From the NCBI GenBank assembly GCA_023436205.1, contig JAEZKC010000130.1:1-11534 (forward strand): a stretch of DNA of 11,534 nt. The letters are read 5' to 3'. The notes beneath the pieces were generated by a model. It searched no databases. It was given only the letters and a program-made list of their open reading frames with translations, and was not told the DNA's origin. The stretch is from Fibrobacterota bacterium. GTDB taxonomy: Bacteria > Fibrobacterota > Chitinivibrionia > Chitinivibrionales > Chitinispirillaceae. The position numbers were made by a program, and so were the translations under genes. Of this stretch, positions 1 through 7,276 are shown piece after piece; position 1 is the stretch's first letter; each line of letters opens with the position of its first letter.

Positions 1-3
1 TAT

Positions 4-122
4 CTGGTCTCTGGTCTCCGGGCTCTGGTCTCTGGTCTCCGGTCTCTGGTCTCCGGGCTCTGGCTTCCGGTCTCTGGCTTCCGGTCTCTGGCTTCCGGCC
101 TCTGGCTTCCGGCCTCTGGCTT
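4..122. repeat. 7-bp tandem repeat array, 17 units, abutting the PIN-PhoH stop codon
   Basis: Seventeen uninterrupted heptamers can be read from base 4 to 122 with no change of phase. The consensus is C[TC]GG[TCG][CT]T, and the variants CTGGTCT, CCGGTCT, CCGGGCT, CTGGCTT and CCGGCCT alternate. CT- and CC-starting units mostly alternate, giving a secondary 14-bp period. The left half is rich in GGTCT and the right half in GGCTT, as expected if units were duplicated locally. The array stops one base before the stop codon of the leftward gene at 124, so it would be transcribed as that gene's 3' untranslated region. It may continue beyond the left edge. Function is unknown. Confidence 0.9.
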
Positions 123-123
123 C

Positions 124-1500
124 TCACAACAAATTACTTGCCAGCTCCGCCAGCTCACTCCTCTCCCCCTTCTGCAGATTGATATGTGCATAGAGCTTCT
201 GCCCCTGCATCTTCTCGATCAGATAGCTTAATCCGTTTGACTGGCTGTCAAGATAGGGATGATCAATCTGGAAAATGTCACCTGTAAAAACGATCTTTGC
301 ACCTTCACCTGCGCGGGTGATTATCGTTTTCACCTCGTGAGGAGTAAGGTTCTGCGCCTCATCCACAATGAAAAACACTTTAACCAGGCTTCTACCGCGA
401 ATGTAGGAAAGGGCTTCGATGATAAGCTTTTCATTATCGAGAAGCTCACGAATCTTCTGGTGCTTTGGATCGTTTTCCGGGTACTGATTCTGTATCACAC
501 CAAGATTATCAAAGAGGGGCTGCATGTAAGGATTGAGTTTTGAATTGATATCCCCCGGAAGATAGCCGATATCTTTATTACTTAAAGGAATTATGGGTCG
601 AGCCATGAAAATCTGCCGGTAAAACCGTCGGCGCTCCAGTGCCGCAGCAAGGGCGAGCAGCGTCTTTCCCGTGCCTGCTTTCCCGGATACGGTAACCAGC
701 CTGATTTCATCATTCATTAGAGCATCCAGAGCAAACGTCTGCTCGGCATTTTTAGGCACTATTCCATAGGCAGACACCTTATCGATATGCTTGAAACTCA
801 GTGTTTCAGAATCATATCGTGCCAGAGCCGATTTTCTGCTGTTCCTCAAAATCGCATACTCATTGGAGTTAAAAGGAGAACTCAGCTCTCCAAGAATCTC
901 AACCTGAGAAGAAAACGGGTCCTCATACAGATTTACAATCATCTCCTCGGGTGCACCATCGATAAGACGGTACCCTCTGTAAAGTGAGGAAACATCCCGC
1001 ACATGATCGGTAGTGTAATCCTGAGCCATAAGCCCGATCGATTTGGCTTTCATGCGCAGGTTAACATCTTTGGTAACCAGGATAACCTGACGATGAGGCT
1101 GTTCCTTGGCAAGAGTGAAGGCTATGTGAAGGATGTGATGATCGGGAATGCTGCTTGAAAAATTGAGAGAGAACTCCGGAGAGAATGCCATCTCCAGTCG
1201 AACAGATATGAAACCCTGATCCGGCCCGATCTGCACCCCGCCAGTGAAAAGACCGTCAGCGCTAAGCGCATCGAGGGCACGAAGGCACTCCCGGGCATGA
1301 TAATTGAGTGATTCATTGCCCTTTTTGAACTGATCCAGCTCTTCAAGCACGGTGATGGGAATTACCACATCGTGTTCATCAAACTGGTAGATACTGGAGC
1401 TGTCGTGCAACAGTACATTAGTATCAAGTACAAAAATTTTGCGATTAATTACATCGGTTACGACCTTTTTCCTGCCGGATACTGATTTCTTTCCAGCCAT
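124..1500 (-). CDS. PIN-PhoH family protein (PhoH2/YlaK type, predicted RNase plus ATPase)
   Basis: A 458-residue cytoplasmic protein with two domains. Residues about 21-155 form a PIN nuclease domain. It begins FVLDTNVLLHD, and the acidic metal-binding residues are visible as D26, E53/E54, D120 and D145. Residues about 245-450 form the PhoH ATPase domain, with Walker A GKAGTGKT (273-280), Walker B FFIVDEAQ (376-383) and a TGD sensor motif (406-408). This two-domain layout matches PhoH2/YlaK proteins. The mycobacterial PhoH2 is reported to unwind and cleave RNA, so an RNA-processing role is likely, although this protein's substrate is unknown. The ATG at 1500 follows a strong GGAGGA ribosome site. 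The length is normal for the family and all key residues are intact. The gene diverges from the membrane protein at 1642, and its stop touches the heptamer array. No phoAT-like antitoxin gene is visible upstream. Confidence 0.95.
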   Translation of the reverse strand: MAGKKSVSGRKKVVTDVINRKIFVLDTNVLLHDSSSIYQFDEHDVVIPITVLEELDQFKKGNESLNYHARECLRALDALSADGLFTGGVQIGPDQGFISVRLEMAFSPEFSLNFSSSIPDHHILHIAFTLAKEQPHRQVILVTKDVNLRMKAKSIGLMAQDYTTDHVRDVSSLYRGYRLIDGAPEEMIVNLYEDPFSSQVEILGELSSPFNSNEYAILRNSRKSALARYDSETLSFKHIDKVSAYGIVPKNAEQTFALDALMNDEIRLVTVSGKAGTGKTLLALAAALERRRFYRQIFMARPIIPLSNKDIGYLPGDINSKLNPYMQPLFDNLGVIQNQYPENDPKHQKIRELLDNEKLIIEALSYIRGRSLVKVFFIVDEAQNLTPHEVKTIITRAGEGAKIVFTGDIFQIDHPYLDSQSNGLSYLIEKMQGQKLYAHINLQKGERSELAELASNLL

Positions 1501-1641
1501 TGTTCCTCCTCTGCAAATGGAAAAAATAAACTGTGCATAGAGGGTGTACCACAGATGAATCGCTTAACGGGGCGCAACTATTGCTTTTCACTTGCTATAC
1601 GGGACTTCAAATTTCTTCATTGTTCAGAAAAGGAGAGCTGT

Positions 1642-2505
1642 ATGGCTGACAATGTTCTAAATACCGATGTTTCAAAGGCTTCAACGCCCTGGTACAAACG
1701 GGTATCCTGGGGAGCCATCTTTGCTGGGTCTGTTGTGGCTATCGGAATACAAATCACGTTAAGTGTTTTAGGACTGGCAATCGGACTGGCTTCCATCAAC
1801 CCCTTTCAGGATCCCAACCCCGGTGCTATTGCCACCGGCAGTATCATCTGGCTGGTCATAAGCGGCATCATTGCCCTTTTCTGCGGCGGTTGGGTAACCG
1901 GGCGGCTTTCAGGTGATGCGGTGCGACTCGACAGGGCACTTAACGGTTTGGTGGTATGGGGACTTACCGCCATATTTTCCATCTACCTGACTGCCACCAG
2001 CATTAGCGCGGTTCTCGGAGGAGTTTTCGGTACTCTGGGATCAGCTTTGTCAGGTGCTGCCGGCCTTGTACCCTCTGCCGCACAGATGCTGGGAGACGGG
2101 CAATCTCCTCTAGCCGGAGTACAGGAACAGGCTCAGGAGCTTATTCAACAAGCTCAGGAAGCTTCCCCTCAGGAACGTCAGGCAATTCAGCAGGATGTGC
2201 AAACTATTCTAAATGCCATAAACCAGATACTGGCCCAAGGCGATCTCTCTCAGGATATGCGCCAGCAAGTGACCAGCATTCTGGCAAACCACACCGATAT
2301 GTCTCAGCAACAGGCAGATTCTACCGTCAATGCCTGGATCAATCAGGCTCAACAGCTGGCTCAAGCTGTACAGCAGAGAGCCCAGGCTGCCAAGGCTGCA
2401 GTGGCGGCAGCGGCTACAGGAGTTTTCTTTGCACTTGTCTTAAGCGGACTTGCGGCGGCTTTTGGAGGAGTTCTGGCAGGTAATCCGGCATGGAATAAAC
2501 CCTGA
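1642..2505 (+). CDS. four-helix membrane protein with long Gln/Ala-rich central segment
   Basis: I chose the ATG at 1642 (287 residues) because AGGAGAG lies just before it. The in-frame ATG at 1555 has no comparable ribosome site and would add a non-conserved-looking leader. Residues 19-52 (WYKRVSWGAIFAGSVVA onward) and 62-85 are hydrophobic and Gly-rich, and a third helix lies around 98-128. A polar segment follows at about 145-245, very rich in Gln, Ala and Glu and likely helical or coiled. A final Ala/Gly-rich helix lies at about 250-280. The N-terminal SWGAIFAG pattern occurs in poorly characterised bacterial membrane proteins, some annotated 'PhnA-like', but I know of no demonstrated function. 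With four helices, both ends and the Gln-rich loop would face the same side of the inner membrane. It is monocistronic, with a hairpin just after the stop. Confidence 0.88.
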   Translation: MADNVLNTDVSKASTPWYKRVSWGAIFAGSVVAIGIQITLSVLGLAIGLASINPFQDPNPGAIATGSIIWLVISGIIALFCGGWVTGRLSGDAVRLDRALNGLVVWGLTAIFSIYLTATSISAVLGGVFGTLGSALSGAAGLVPSAAQMLGDGQSPLAGVQEQAQELIQQAQEASPQERQAIQQDVQTILNAINQILAQGDLSQDMRQQVTSILANHTDMSQQQADSTVNAWINQAQQLAQAVQQRAQAAKAAVAAAATGVFFALVLSGLAAAFGGVLAGNPAWNKP

Positions 2506-2515
2506 AATCAGATAA

Positions 2516-2545
2516 GATGGAGCTTCCCCAAGCAGGAGCTCCATC
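2516..2545. terminator. convergent hairpin between membrane protein and small acidic protein
   Basis: GATGGAGCT (2516-2524) pairs perfectly with AGCTCCATC (2537-2545) across a 12-base loop. It starts 11 bases after one stop codon and ends 13 bases before the convergent one. The T-tracts on either side are short (TCTTT rightward, TTAT leftward), so a shared terminator is likely from position but is not a textbook one. Confidence 0.55.
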
Positions 2546-2558
2546 TCTTTATGAGCTA

Positions 2559-2828
2559 TTATTCCTCTTCTTCTTTATCTAGAGTAATAACGGTGTATTC
2601 TTCAGACTCGATGGCATCATAGATTTCGTCCACCTCTTCCTTCGGCTCTCCCCAACTGTGAGTGTCTTCCGTTTTTCCTTCGTATTCCAGAAATTCGATT
2701 ACCGGCTGAAGTTTGTGGTTGTTGTAGACGATATGCTGACCATAGGAGACTCCGTCATCGCTGACCTCTTCGAGTTCCACATCATCAGGAAGATCATATA
2801 CTGCAGTAACGGTGATAACGACTTTCAT
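2559..2828 (-). CDS. small acidic hypothetical protein (89 aa)
   Basis: The 89-residue product begins MKVVITVTAVYDLPDDVELEEV and ends in DKEEEE. Asp and Glu are strongly over-represented and there is no cysteine, so the protein should be soluble and strongly negative. The first ten residues look like a beta strand, and further strands are likely around HIVYNNHKL and PVIEFLEYEG. There is no signal peptide or membrane helix. A clean AAGGAG ribosome site precedes the ATG, which makes this a real gene despite its size. I do not recognise the family. It stands alone, convergent with the membrane protein and downstream of the efflux operon, from which a terminator at 2968-3003 separates it. Confidence 0.82.
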   Translation of the reverse strand: MKVVITVTAVYDLPDDVELEEVSDDGVSYGQHIVYNNHKLQPVIEFLEYEGKTEDTHSWGEPKEEVDEIYDAIESEEYTVITLDKEEEE

Positions 2829-2870
2829 CTTATACTCCTTGTTGCGGTTGGTAAGTTATGGCAGGTAGTT

Positions 2871-2900
2871 AATATAGGTGAAGCCGATCAAAACTAGTAA
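2871..2900 (-). promoter_or_regulatory. possible promoter for the small acidic protein
   Basis: On the minus strand TTACTA (2900-2895) and TATATT (2876-2871) are 18 bases apart, about 43 bases before the start codon. The -10 box matches the sigma-70 consensus at 5 of 6 bases and the -35 at only 3, so this is a weak call. A 6-bp hairpin, ATGCCC-GATGA-GGGCAT (2909-2925), sits just upstream and could be a protein-binding palindrome. Confidence 0.3.
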
Positions 2901-2967
2901 CAATTTTAATGCCCGATGAGGGCATCAGCTGATTATTGGATTGTGCATTAGAATTTCAAAACCTGAT

Positions 2968-3003
2968 AAAAAAAATCCGGAGCAGCTCACACTACCCCGG
3001 ATT
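2968..3003 (-). terminator. rho-independent terminator of the efflux operon
   Basis: Read leftward, AATCCGG (3003-2997) pairs with CCGGATT (2980-2974). The stem is followed at once by a run of eight T residues (2975-2968). It lies about 50 bases after the RND permease stop codon, which is the expected place for the end of the tetR-tolC-adaptor-RND transcript. The 16-base loop is somewhat large. Confidence 0.75.
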
Positions 3004-3016
3004 CCCCTACTCTTTA

Positions 3017-3051
3017 AATCAACAATTATCAACCAACAATCATCGATTCTC
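3017..3051 (-). repeat. AT-rich heptamer array abutting the RND permease stop codon
   Basis: Five consecutive heptamers are seen on the plus strand: AATCAAC, AATTATC, AACCAAC, AATCATC and the degraded GATTCTC. The consensus is AATYAWC. The last unit ends at 3051, and the permease stop codon occupies 3052-3054. A second array of the same unit is found in reverse orientation at 9563-9597. The best 20-base block (3028-3047) matches the reverse complement of 9574-9593 at 18 positions. Confidence 0.7.
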
Positions 3052-6000
3052 CTATGCGTCGTGGCTCCCCAGCACTACATTCTTGAGCCCCCTGGTGAGC
3101 TTATGAGAGATACTGTCTATTCCACTGTAGAGAATAGGCACTACAAACAGAGTCAGGAACGTGGAGGAAGCCAGTCCGAAAGCCACTGCGGTTCCCATTG
3201 GGCTCTGCATCTCAGAACCCTGGCTGCGAGTGAGCGCCATCGGGAGCACGCCTATGATGGTTGTAAGCGAAGTGATCAGAATCGGCCTGAGTCGAACGCC
3301 TGCCGCTCTGATTAATGCCTCTCGCTTGGATACCCCCTCCTGACGAAGCTGGTTAACATACGATATCAGCACGATACCGTTGTTCACCACTATACCCGCC
3401 AGAATGATAATTCCCATGAACGCGGGAACCGACAGCGGGTGACCCATAATCGCCAGTCCTCCGATCACTCCTATGAAAGCAAGCGGCACCGTGAACATCA
3501 CGATGAAAGGTTGAGAGAAACTCTCGAACTGGGCAGCCATCACCATGTATATAAGTATAATGGCGATTAAGAGTGCCAAACCCAAATCCCGAAAAGTCTC
3601 CTTCATATCCTTGAAAGATCCCCCGTACTCAACGAAATAGCCGTTGGGCATGGTCCCTTCCATGGGCTTAAGCTGTGCCTGGATTTTCTGCATGTAACCC
3701 TGCACGTTACGATCGCTGGTCTTGGCAGTCACCACAATTTTTCTGACCCGGTTCTCTCTTTCGATGGAAATGGGGCCACTCTCGTAAGCCACATCCCCAA
3801 GGTTACCCGCTTCCGAAACCACTCCTGTACGGGAGATAAGCGGAATGGAAATAACCTGTTCCTTTGTCGACCGATCCTGTTCATCAAACCGAATACGTAC
3901 ATCAAACTCTTCTCCAGCTTCTCTGTAGCGGGTAACCACCTGGCCAAGGTTGGCGTACTTGATACCGTTTCCGATATCCATCATGGTAAGCCCCATAATG
4001 GCTGCCTTGTCCCGGTCGGGAATTATATGCAGTTCAGGTTTACCTTCACGCATGGATATGTTGATATCTTTAAGACCCTCGACCCGGCTCATCACGGCTT
4101 TGGCGGAATCGGCATAGACCTTCAATTCATCGAGATCTTTACCGTACAGCTTGATCTCGATAGGATTTGCGGAACTACCCATTGATCCCATTGCAGGGAA
4201 ATCAACCATAACATCATGCAGATCAGGTATTGACGCACGAAGTTCGTCGACCACCTGCTTTGTGGATCTTTTTCTTTCCTCAAACGGTTTGAGTCTGAAG
4301 AAAATCTGTGCCTCATTGACATCGTTACTACCTGAACCCTGATTTCCCAGTCGCCCGATCATGGCGGCGACACCTTCCATCTCCGGTACAGACATACATT
4401 TTTTCTCAATCGCACTTATCAACCGGTTCGTTTCCTCGAGGTTGGTACCAACTGGAAGCTTGAAGGTGATCTGCCCCATGCCGTCATCGCCTTCAGGCAT
4501 AAATTCACCACCAATTTTGCTCACTCCCACAATACTTGCCACAAAGAGCAGAAGTGTGACAATCAGCACAAGCCAGCCCTTGTCAAGAGCCCACCCGAGA
4601 GCGCCTTCATAGCTCTTTTGAAAACCATGGAAAAACTTGCCGCCATGTGCCTCAACAGTTTCCACTCCATGAAGTCTGCGCTTCTTGAAAATCACCGAAG
4701 CCATCATGGGGATGATAGTGATAGCCACGAAAAGGGATGCTCCCAGACCTGCGCAGATGGTGAGCGCCAGCGGCTGAGCAATCTTTCCGGCGTAGCCGCC
4801 TGAAAGCGCCAGAGGCACAAACACCGCCACGGTTGTCAAAGTGGAAGCAGTAATCGCCATACCTACTTCGTTTGCCCCAACAATGGCCGCCTCAACTCTA
4901 TGAGCACCCTCCTCGAGGTGACGATAGATATTTTCAATAACCACCACCGCATTATCGACCAGCATGCCGACAGCCAGTGCAAAACCTCCCAGGGTGATGA
5001 TATTCAGGGTATACCCCAGAGCATACATTCCAATAAAGGTTGTCACAATGGAAATCGGGATGGCCAGTGTGATCACTAGCGTAGGACGCCAGTTACGCAA
5101 AAACAACCAGAGCATGAATACTGCAAGCAGCGCACCCACAATGGCTGACACGGAAGTATTGCCTGTCACCCGCTCAACAGTTTCACCCTGGTCAAAGATA
5201 GTCATAAATTTGATATCCGGTGGCATGGTGGGCTTAAGTTCTTTGAGTAGCGCCTTGACACCATTAACCGTGGCCAGTGTATTGGATCCGCTCTGCTTGG
5301 TGATAAGCATGATCACACCATCTTTACCATTAAGACGCATGTAATTGCGTTTTTCAGCAAAGGTGTCCACCACCTGAGCAATATCATTGATTCTGATTGG
5401 TGAACCACCCAGGGATGTGACAACCGTATTTCCGATCGTCTTCACATCCTTGAATTCACCCATGGTCCGCACAAGATACTCCTGATGCCCGGTGCTCACG
5501 TGACCACTTGACACGTTCATATTTGCAGCGGCAAGCGCCCCCATGACCGCTTCGGGACCGATTCTGTACTGGTCAAGTCTTGTTCTATTCAGAAAAACAT
5601 TTATCTCACGGTCAAGACCACCAACCACATTCACACTGGCTATTCCGTCGAGACGCTCGATTCGCGGTGCCAGGGTGTTGTCGAGGTAAGACTTCAGCTC
5701 CTTGGTGTTTTCCATTCCGGAAACACCCATGAGCATAATGGGGAACGCGGCGAAATCCATCTTCATCACCATGGGGTCATCCATACCGTCAGGCATGAAC
5801 CTCCGCATACGGCTGATGTTTTCGCGAATGTCCTGACCTGCAAAGTCAAGATTGGTCCCCCACTCGAAGGATACTGTTACAACTGATAACCCCTCAGATG
5901 ATGTGGAATTAATCTTATCGACCCCCTTGATCGTGGATACCGCCTGCTCAATGGGACGAGTGATAAGCTGTTCGATATCCTCAGCGGCAGCACCTTCGTA

Positions 6001-6150
6001 TGCCGTGGAAATCGTAAGAATCGGAAACTCAAGCTCCGGCATCATGTCAAGACCAAGCTTCTTGAACGATATGAAGCCAAAGAGCATTATAATCAGAACC
6101 AGCATGCTTATGGTAACACGCCTGGTTACGGAAAGCTTTGGTAAATTCAT
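3052..6150 (-). CDS. RND multidrug efflux permease (HAE1/AcrB-like)
   Basis: A 1032-residue, full-length inner-membrane pump. In order: an N-terminal helix (12-29) followed by the typical LDMMPELEFP stretch; a first large periplasmic loop to about 330; a helix bundle that includes GMLVDNAVVVIENIYR (395-410); a second periplasmic loop; and a C-terminal bundle with GIVVNNGIVLISY and a final helix near 1000. It should export organic compounds by proton antiport, together with the adaptor and channel encoded upstream. The proton-relay residues differ from AcrB. D399 corresponds to AcrB D407, but N400 replaces D408 and N923 replaces K940. This VDN/VNN pattern is, as I recall, found in many AcrB/SwrC-type homologues. 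The substrate cannot be read from the sequence. The start lies 3 bases after the adaptor stop, and AAGGAG sits inside the end of the adaptor gene, so the two are probably translationally coupled. Confidence 0.96.
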   Translation of the reverse strand: MNLPKLSVTRRVTISMLVLIIMLFGFISFKKLGLDMMPELEFPILTISTAYEGAAAEDIEQLITRPIEQAVSTIKGVDKINSTSSEGLSVVTVSFEWGTNLDFAGQDIRENISRMRRFMPDGMDDPMVMKMDFAAFPIMLMGVSGMENTKELKSYLDNTLAPRIERLDGIASVNVVGGLDREINVFLNRTRLDQYRIGPEAVMGALAAANMNVSSGHVSTGHQEYLVRTMGEFKDVKTIGNTVVTSLGGSPIRINDIAQVVDTFAEKRNYMRLNGKDGVIMLITKQSGSNTLATVNGVKALLKELKPTMPPDIKFMTIFDQGETVERVTGNTSVSAIVGALLAVFMLWLFLRNWRPTLVITLAIPISIVTTFIGMYALGYTLNIITLGGFALAVGMLVDNAVVVIENIYRHLEEGAHRVEAAIVGANEVGMAITASTLTTVAVFVPLALSGGYAGKIAQPLALTICAGLGASLFVAITIIPMMASVIFKKRRLHGVETVEAHGGKFFHGFQKSYEGALGWALDKGWLVLIVTLLLFVASIVGVSKIGGEFMPEGDDGMGQITFKLPVGTNLEETNRLISAIEKKCMSVPEMEGVAAMIGRLGNQGSGSNDVNEAQIFFRLKPFEERKRSTKQVVDELRASIPDLHDVMVDFPAMGSMGSSANPIEIKLYGKDLDELKVYADSAKAVMSRVEGLKDINISMREGKPELHIIPDRDKAAIMGLTMMDIGNGIKYANLGQVVTRYREAGEEFDVRIRFDEQDRSTKEQVISIPLISRTGVVSEAGNLGDVAYESGPISIERENRVRKIVVTAKTSDRNVQGYMQKIQAQLKPMEGTMPNGYFVEYGGSFKDMKETFRDLGLALLIAIILIYMVMAAQFESFSQPFIVMFTVPLAFIGVIGGLAIMGHPLSVPAFMGIIILAGIVVNNGIVLISYVNQLRQEGVSKREALIRAAGVRLRPILITSLTTIIGVLPMALTRSQGSEMQSPMGTAVAFGLASSTFLTLFVVPILYSGIDSISHKLTRGLKNVVLGSHDA

Positions 6151-6153
6151 CGT

Positions 6154-7254
6154 TTACTCCTTGACAGCCGCTTCGATGGAAACGACATTGATGTCTGTAT
6201 TCTCGGCCAGGCTCACGTTATTCTCGGTAAGCACCACATCACCTTCATTAACGCCCGTTACAATCTCGGTGAGATTATCATTGGACATTCCTGTCGCAAC
6301 CTTGACAATAGATGGTTTAGTTTCAAACGGAGCTGCTTTGTTTGCAACGGTAAAAACGTAGGTTTCCCCGTCACGTCTGACAAGAGCAGTGCTGGGAATG
6401 GCAAGCACTCCGCTTTTAGTACTGGTCACCACTTCCACTTTGGCAAACATGCCGGGCTTCAGAAGTTTACCGGGATTACTAATCTCTATGGCCACTCTCG
6501 ATGTGCGGCTCATTCTGTTCAGTGAGGGATTTACTGTGTACACTTTTCCCTCGAAAACAGTATCGGGATAGGCATCCACCTTGACTATAGTGGCCTGACC
6601 CGGTCTCAAAAGTACAAACTCCTGCTCAGGCACCATGATCTCGATCTTCATCCGTTCAAGCTGAGCAAGTTCCACGATGGCGGCCACACCCGCTGCCCCG
6701 GGGGCACCATTATACACTTCACCTTCATTGAAATAACGACCGATAATAGTACCGGAATAGGGAGCACGCAATTCCACGGAGTTTTTGAGAAGTTCATACC
6801 CTGCTTTTGCAGCCTCGTAACCGGCTTTTATCTGATCAAGCTGCTGGGATGTGACACTGCCGCGCTCATGAAGAATCTTAATACGCTCGTAATCTGCCTG
6901 AAGCTGATTAAGATTAGCTGCAGACTGTTGGAGCTGGTAGTCCTCCATGGTTGCCAAAAGCTGTCCGCTTCTGACAAGCTGCCCCTCTTCCACGTAAATC
7001 TTTCTCACTCTGCTTCCCGGAGTTGCAGGTGCAATCACCGCTCTCTTGAAAGCATCGATAGTGCCTGAAAACTTCAGTGACTTTGCAATATCCTGCTTGG
7101 AAGCCACCGCGGCTTTCACCGGAAGCACAATCTTTTCCACATTCTGCACAGTCTCCTCTTTGGACTGTTTTTTCACGCATCCGGCAATTACCAGCATAAC
7201 TCCGGCGGCGACAACTAAAACCACGTTTTTAGATCTGTTCATGTTCCTGAGCAT
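6154..7254 (-). CDS. RND efflux periplasmic adaptor (membrane fusion) lipoprotein
   Basis: I chose the ATG at 7254 (366 residues), which has AAGGAA ten bases upstream. A longer reading from a TTG at 7287 would overlap the previous gene and lacks such a site. The N-terminus MLRNMNRSKN is followed by a hydrophobic stretch and the lipobox VIAGC, with Cys26 as the lipidation site, so the mature protein should be lipid-anchored in the periplasm. Residues about 62-103 form the first half of the lipoyl domain (VRKIYVEEGQLVRSGQLLATME). Residues about 104-147 form a short helical hairpin, and ELRAPYSGTIIGRYFNEGEV (151-170) is the second lipoyl half. A beta-barrel and membrane-proximal domain follow to the end. 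This matches AcrA/MexA-type adaptors, with a fairly short coiled coil. It lies 22 bases after the TolC-like gene and 3 bases before the permease. Confidence 0.94.
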   Translation of the reverse strand: MLRNMNRSKNVVLVVAAGVMLVIAGCVKKQSKEETVQNVEKIVLPVKAAVASKQDIAKSLKFSGTIDAFKRAVIAPATPGSRVRKIYVEEGQLVRSGQLLATMEDYQLQQSAANLNQLQADYERIKILHERGSVTSQQLDQIKAGYEAAKAGYELLKNSVELRAPYSGTIIGRYFNEGEVYNGAPGAAGVAAIVELAQLERMKIEIMVPEQEFVLLRPGQATIVKVDAYPDTVFEGKVYTVNPSLNRMSRTSRVAIEISNPGKLLKPGMFAKVEVVTSTKSGVLAIPSTALVRRDGETYVFTVANKAAPFETKPSIVKVATGMSNDNLTEIVTGVNEGDVVLTENNVSLAENTDINVVSIEAAVKE

Positions 7255-7276
7255 AGGATAACCGTTCCTTTCGGCA

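Noticed and set aside
1..122. CRISPR-like repetitive DNA
   Set aside because: The units are 7 bp, contiguous and without unique spacers, so this is a simple tandem repeat.
124..1500. PhoAT-PhoH2 toxin-antitoxin pair
   Set aside because: The 141 bases upstream hold no leftward antitoxin gene; only the single PIN-PhoH gene is present.
1555..1641. Upstream start for the membrane protein
   Set aside because: The ATG at 1555 has no ribosome site, while AGGAGAG lies just before the ATG at 1642, where the family-like sequence begins.
5852..6361. 169-residue plus-strand frame
   Set aside because: It lies antisense across the junction of the RND and adaptor genes, whose frames are clearly coding; no ribosome site or family signature.
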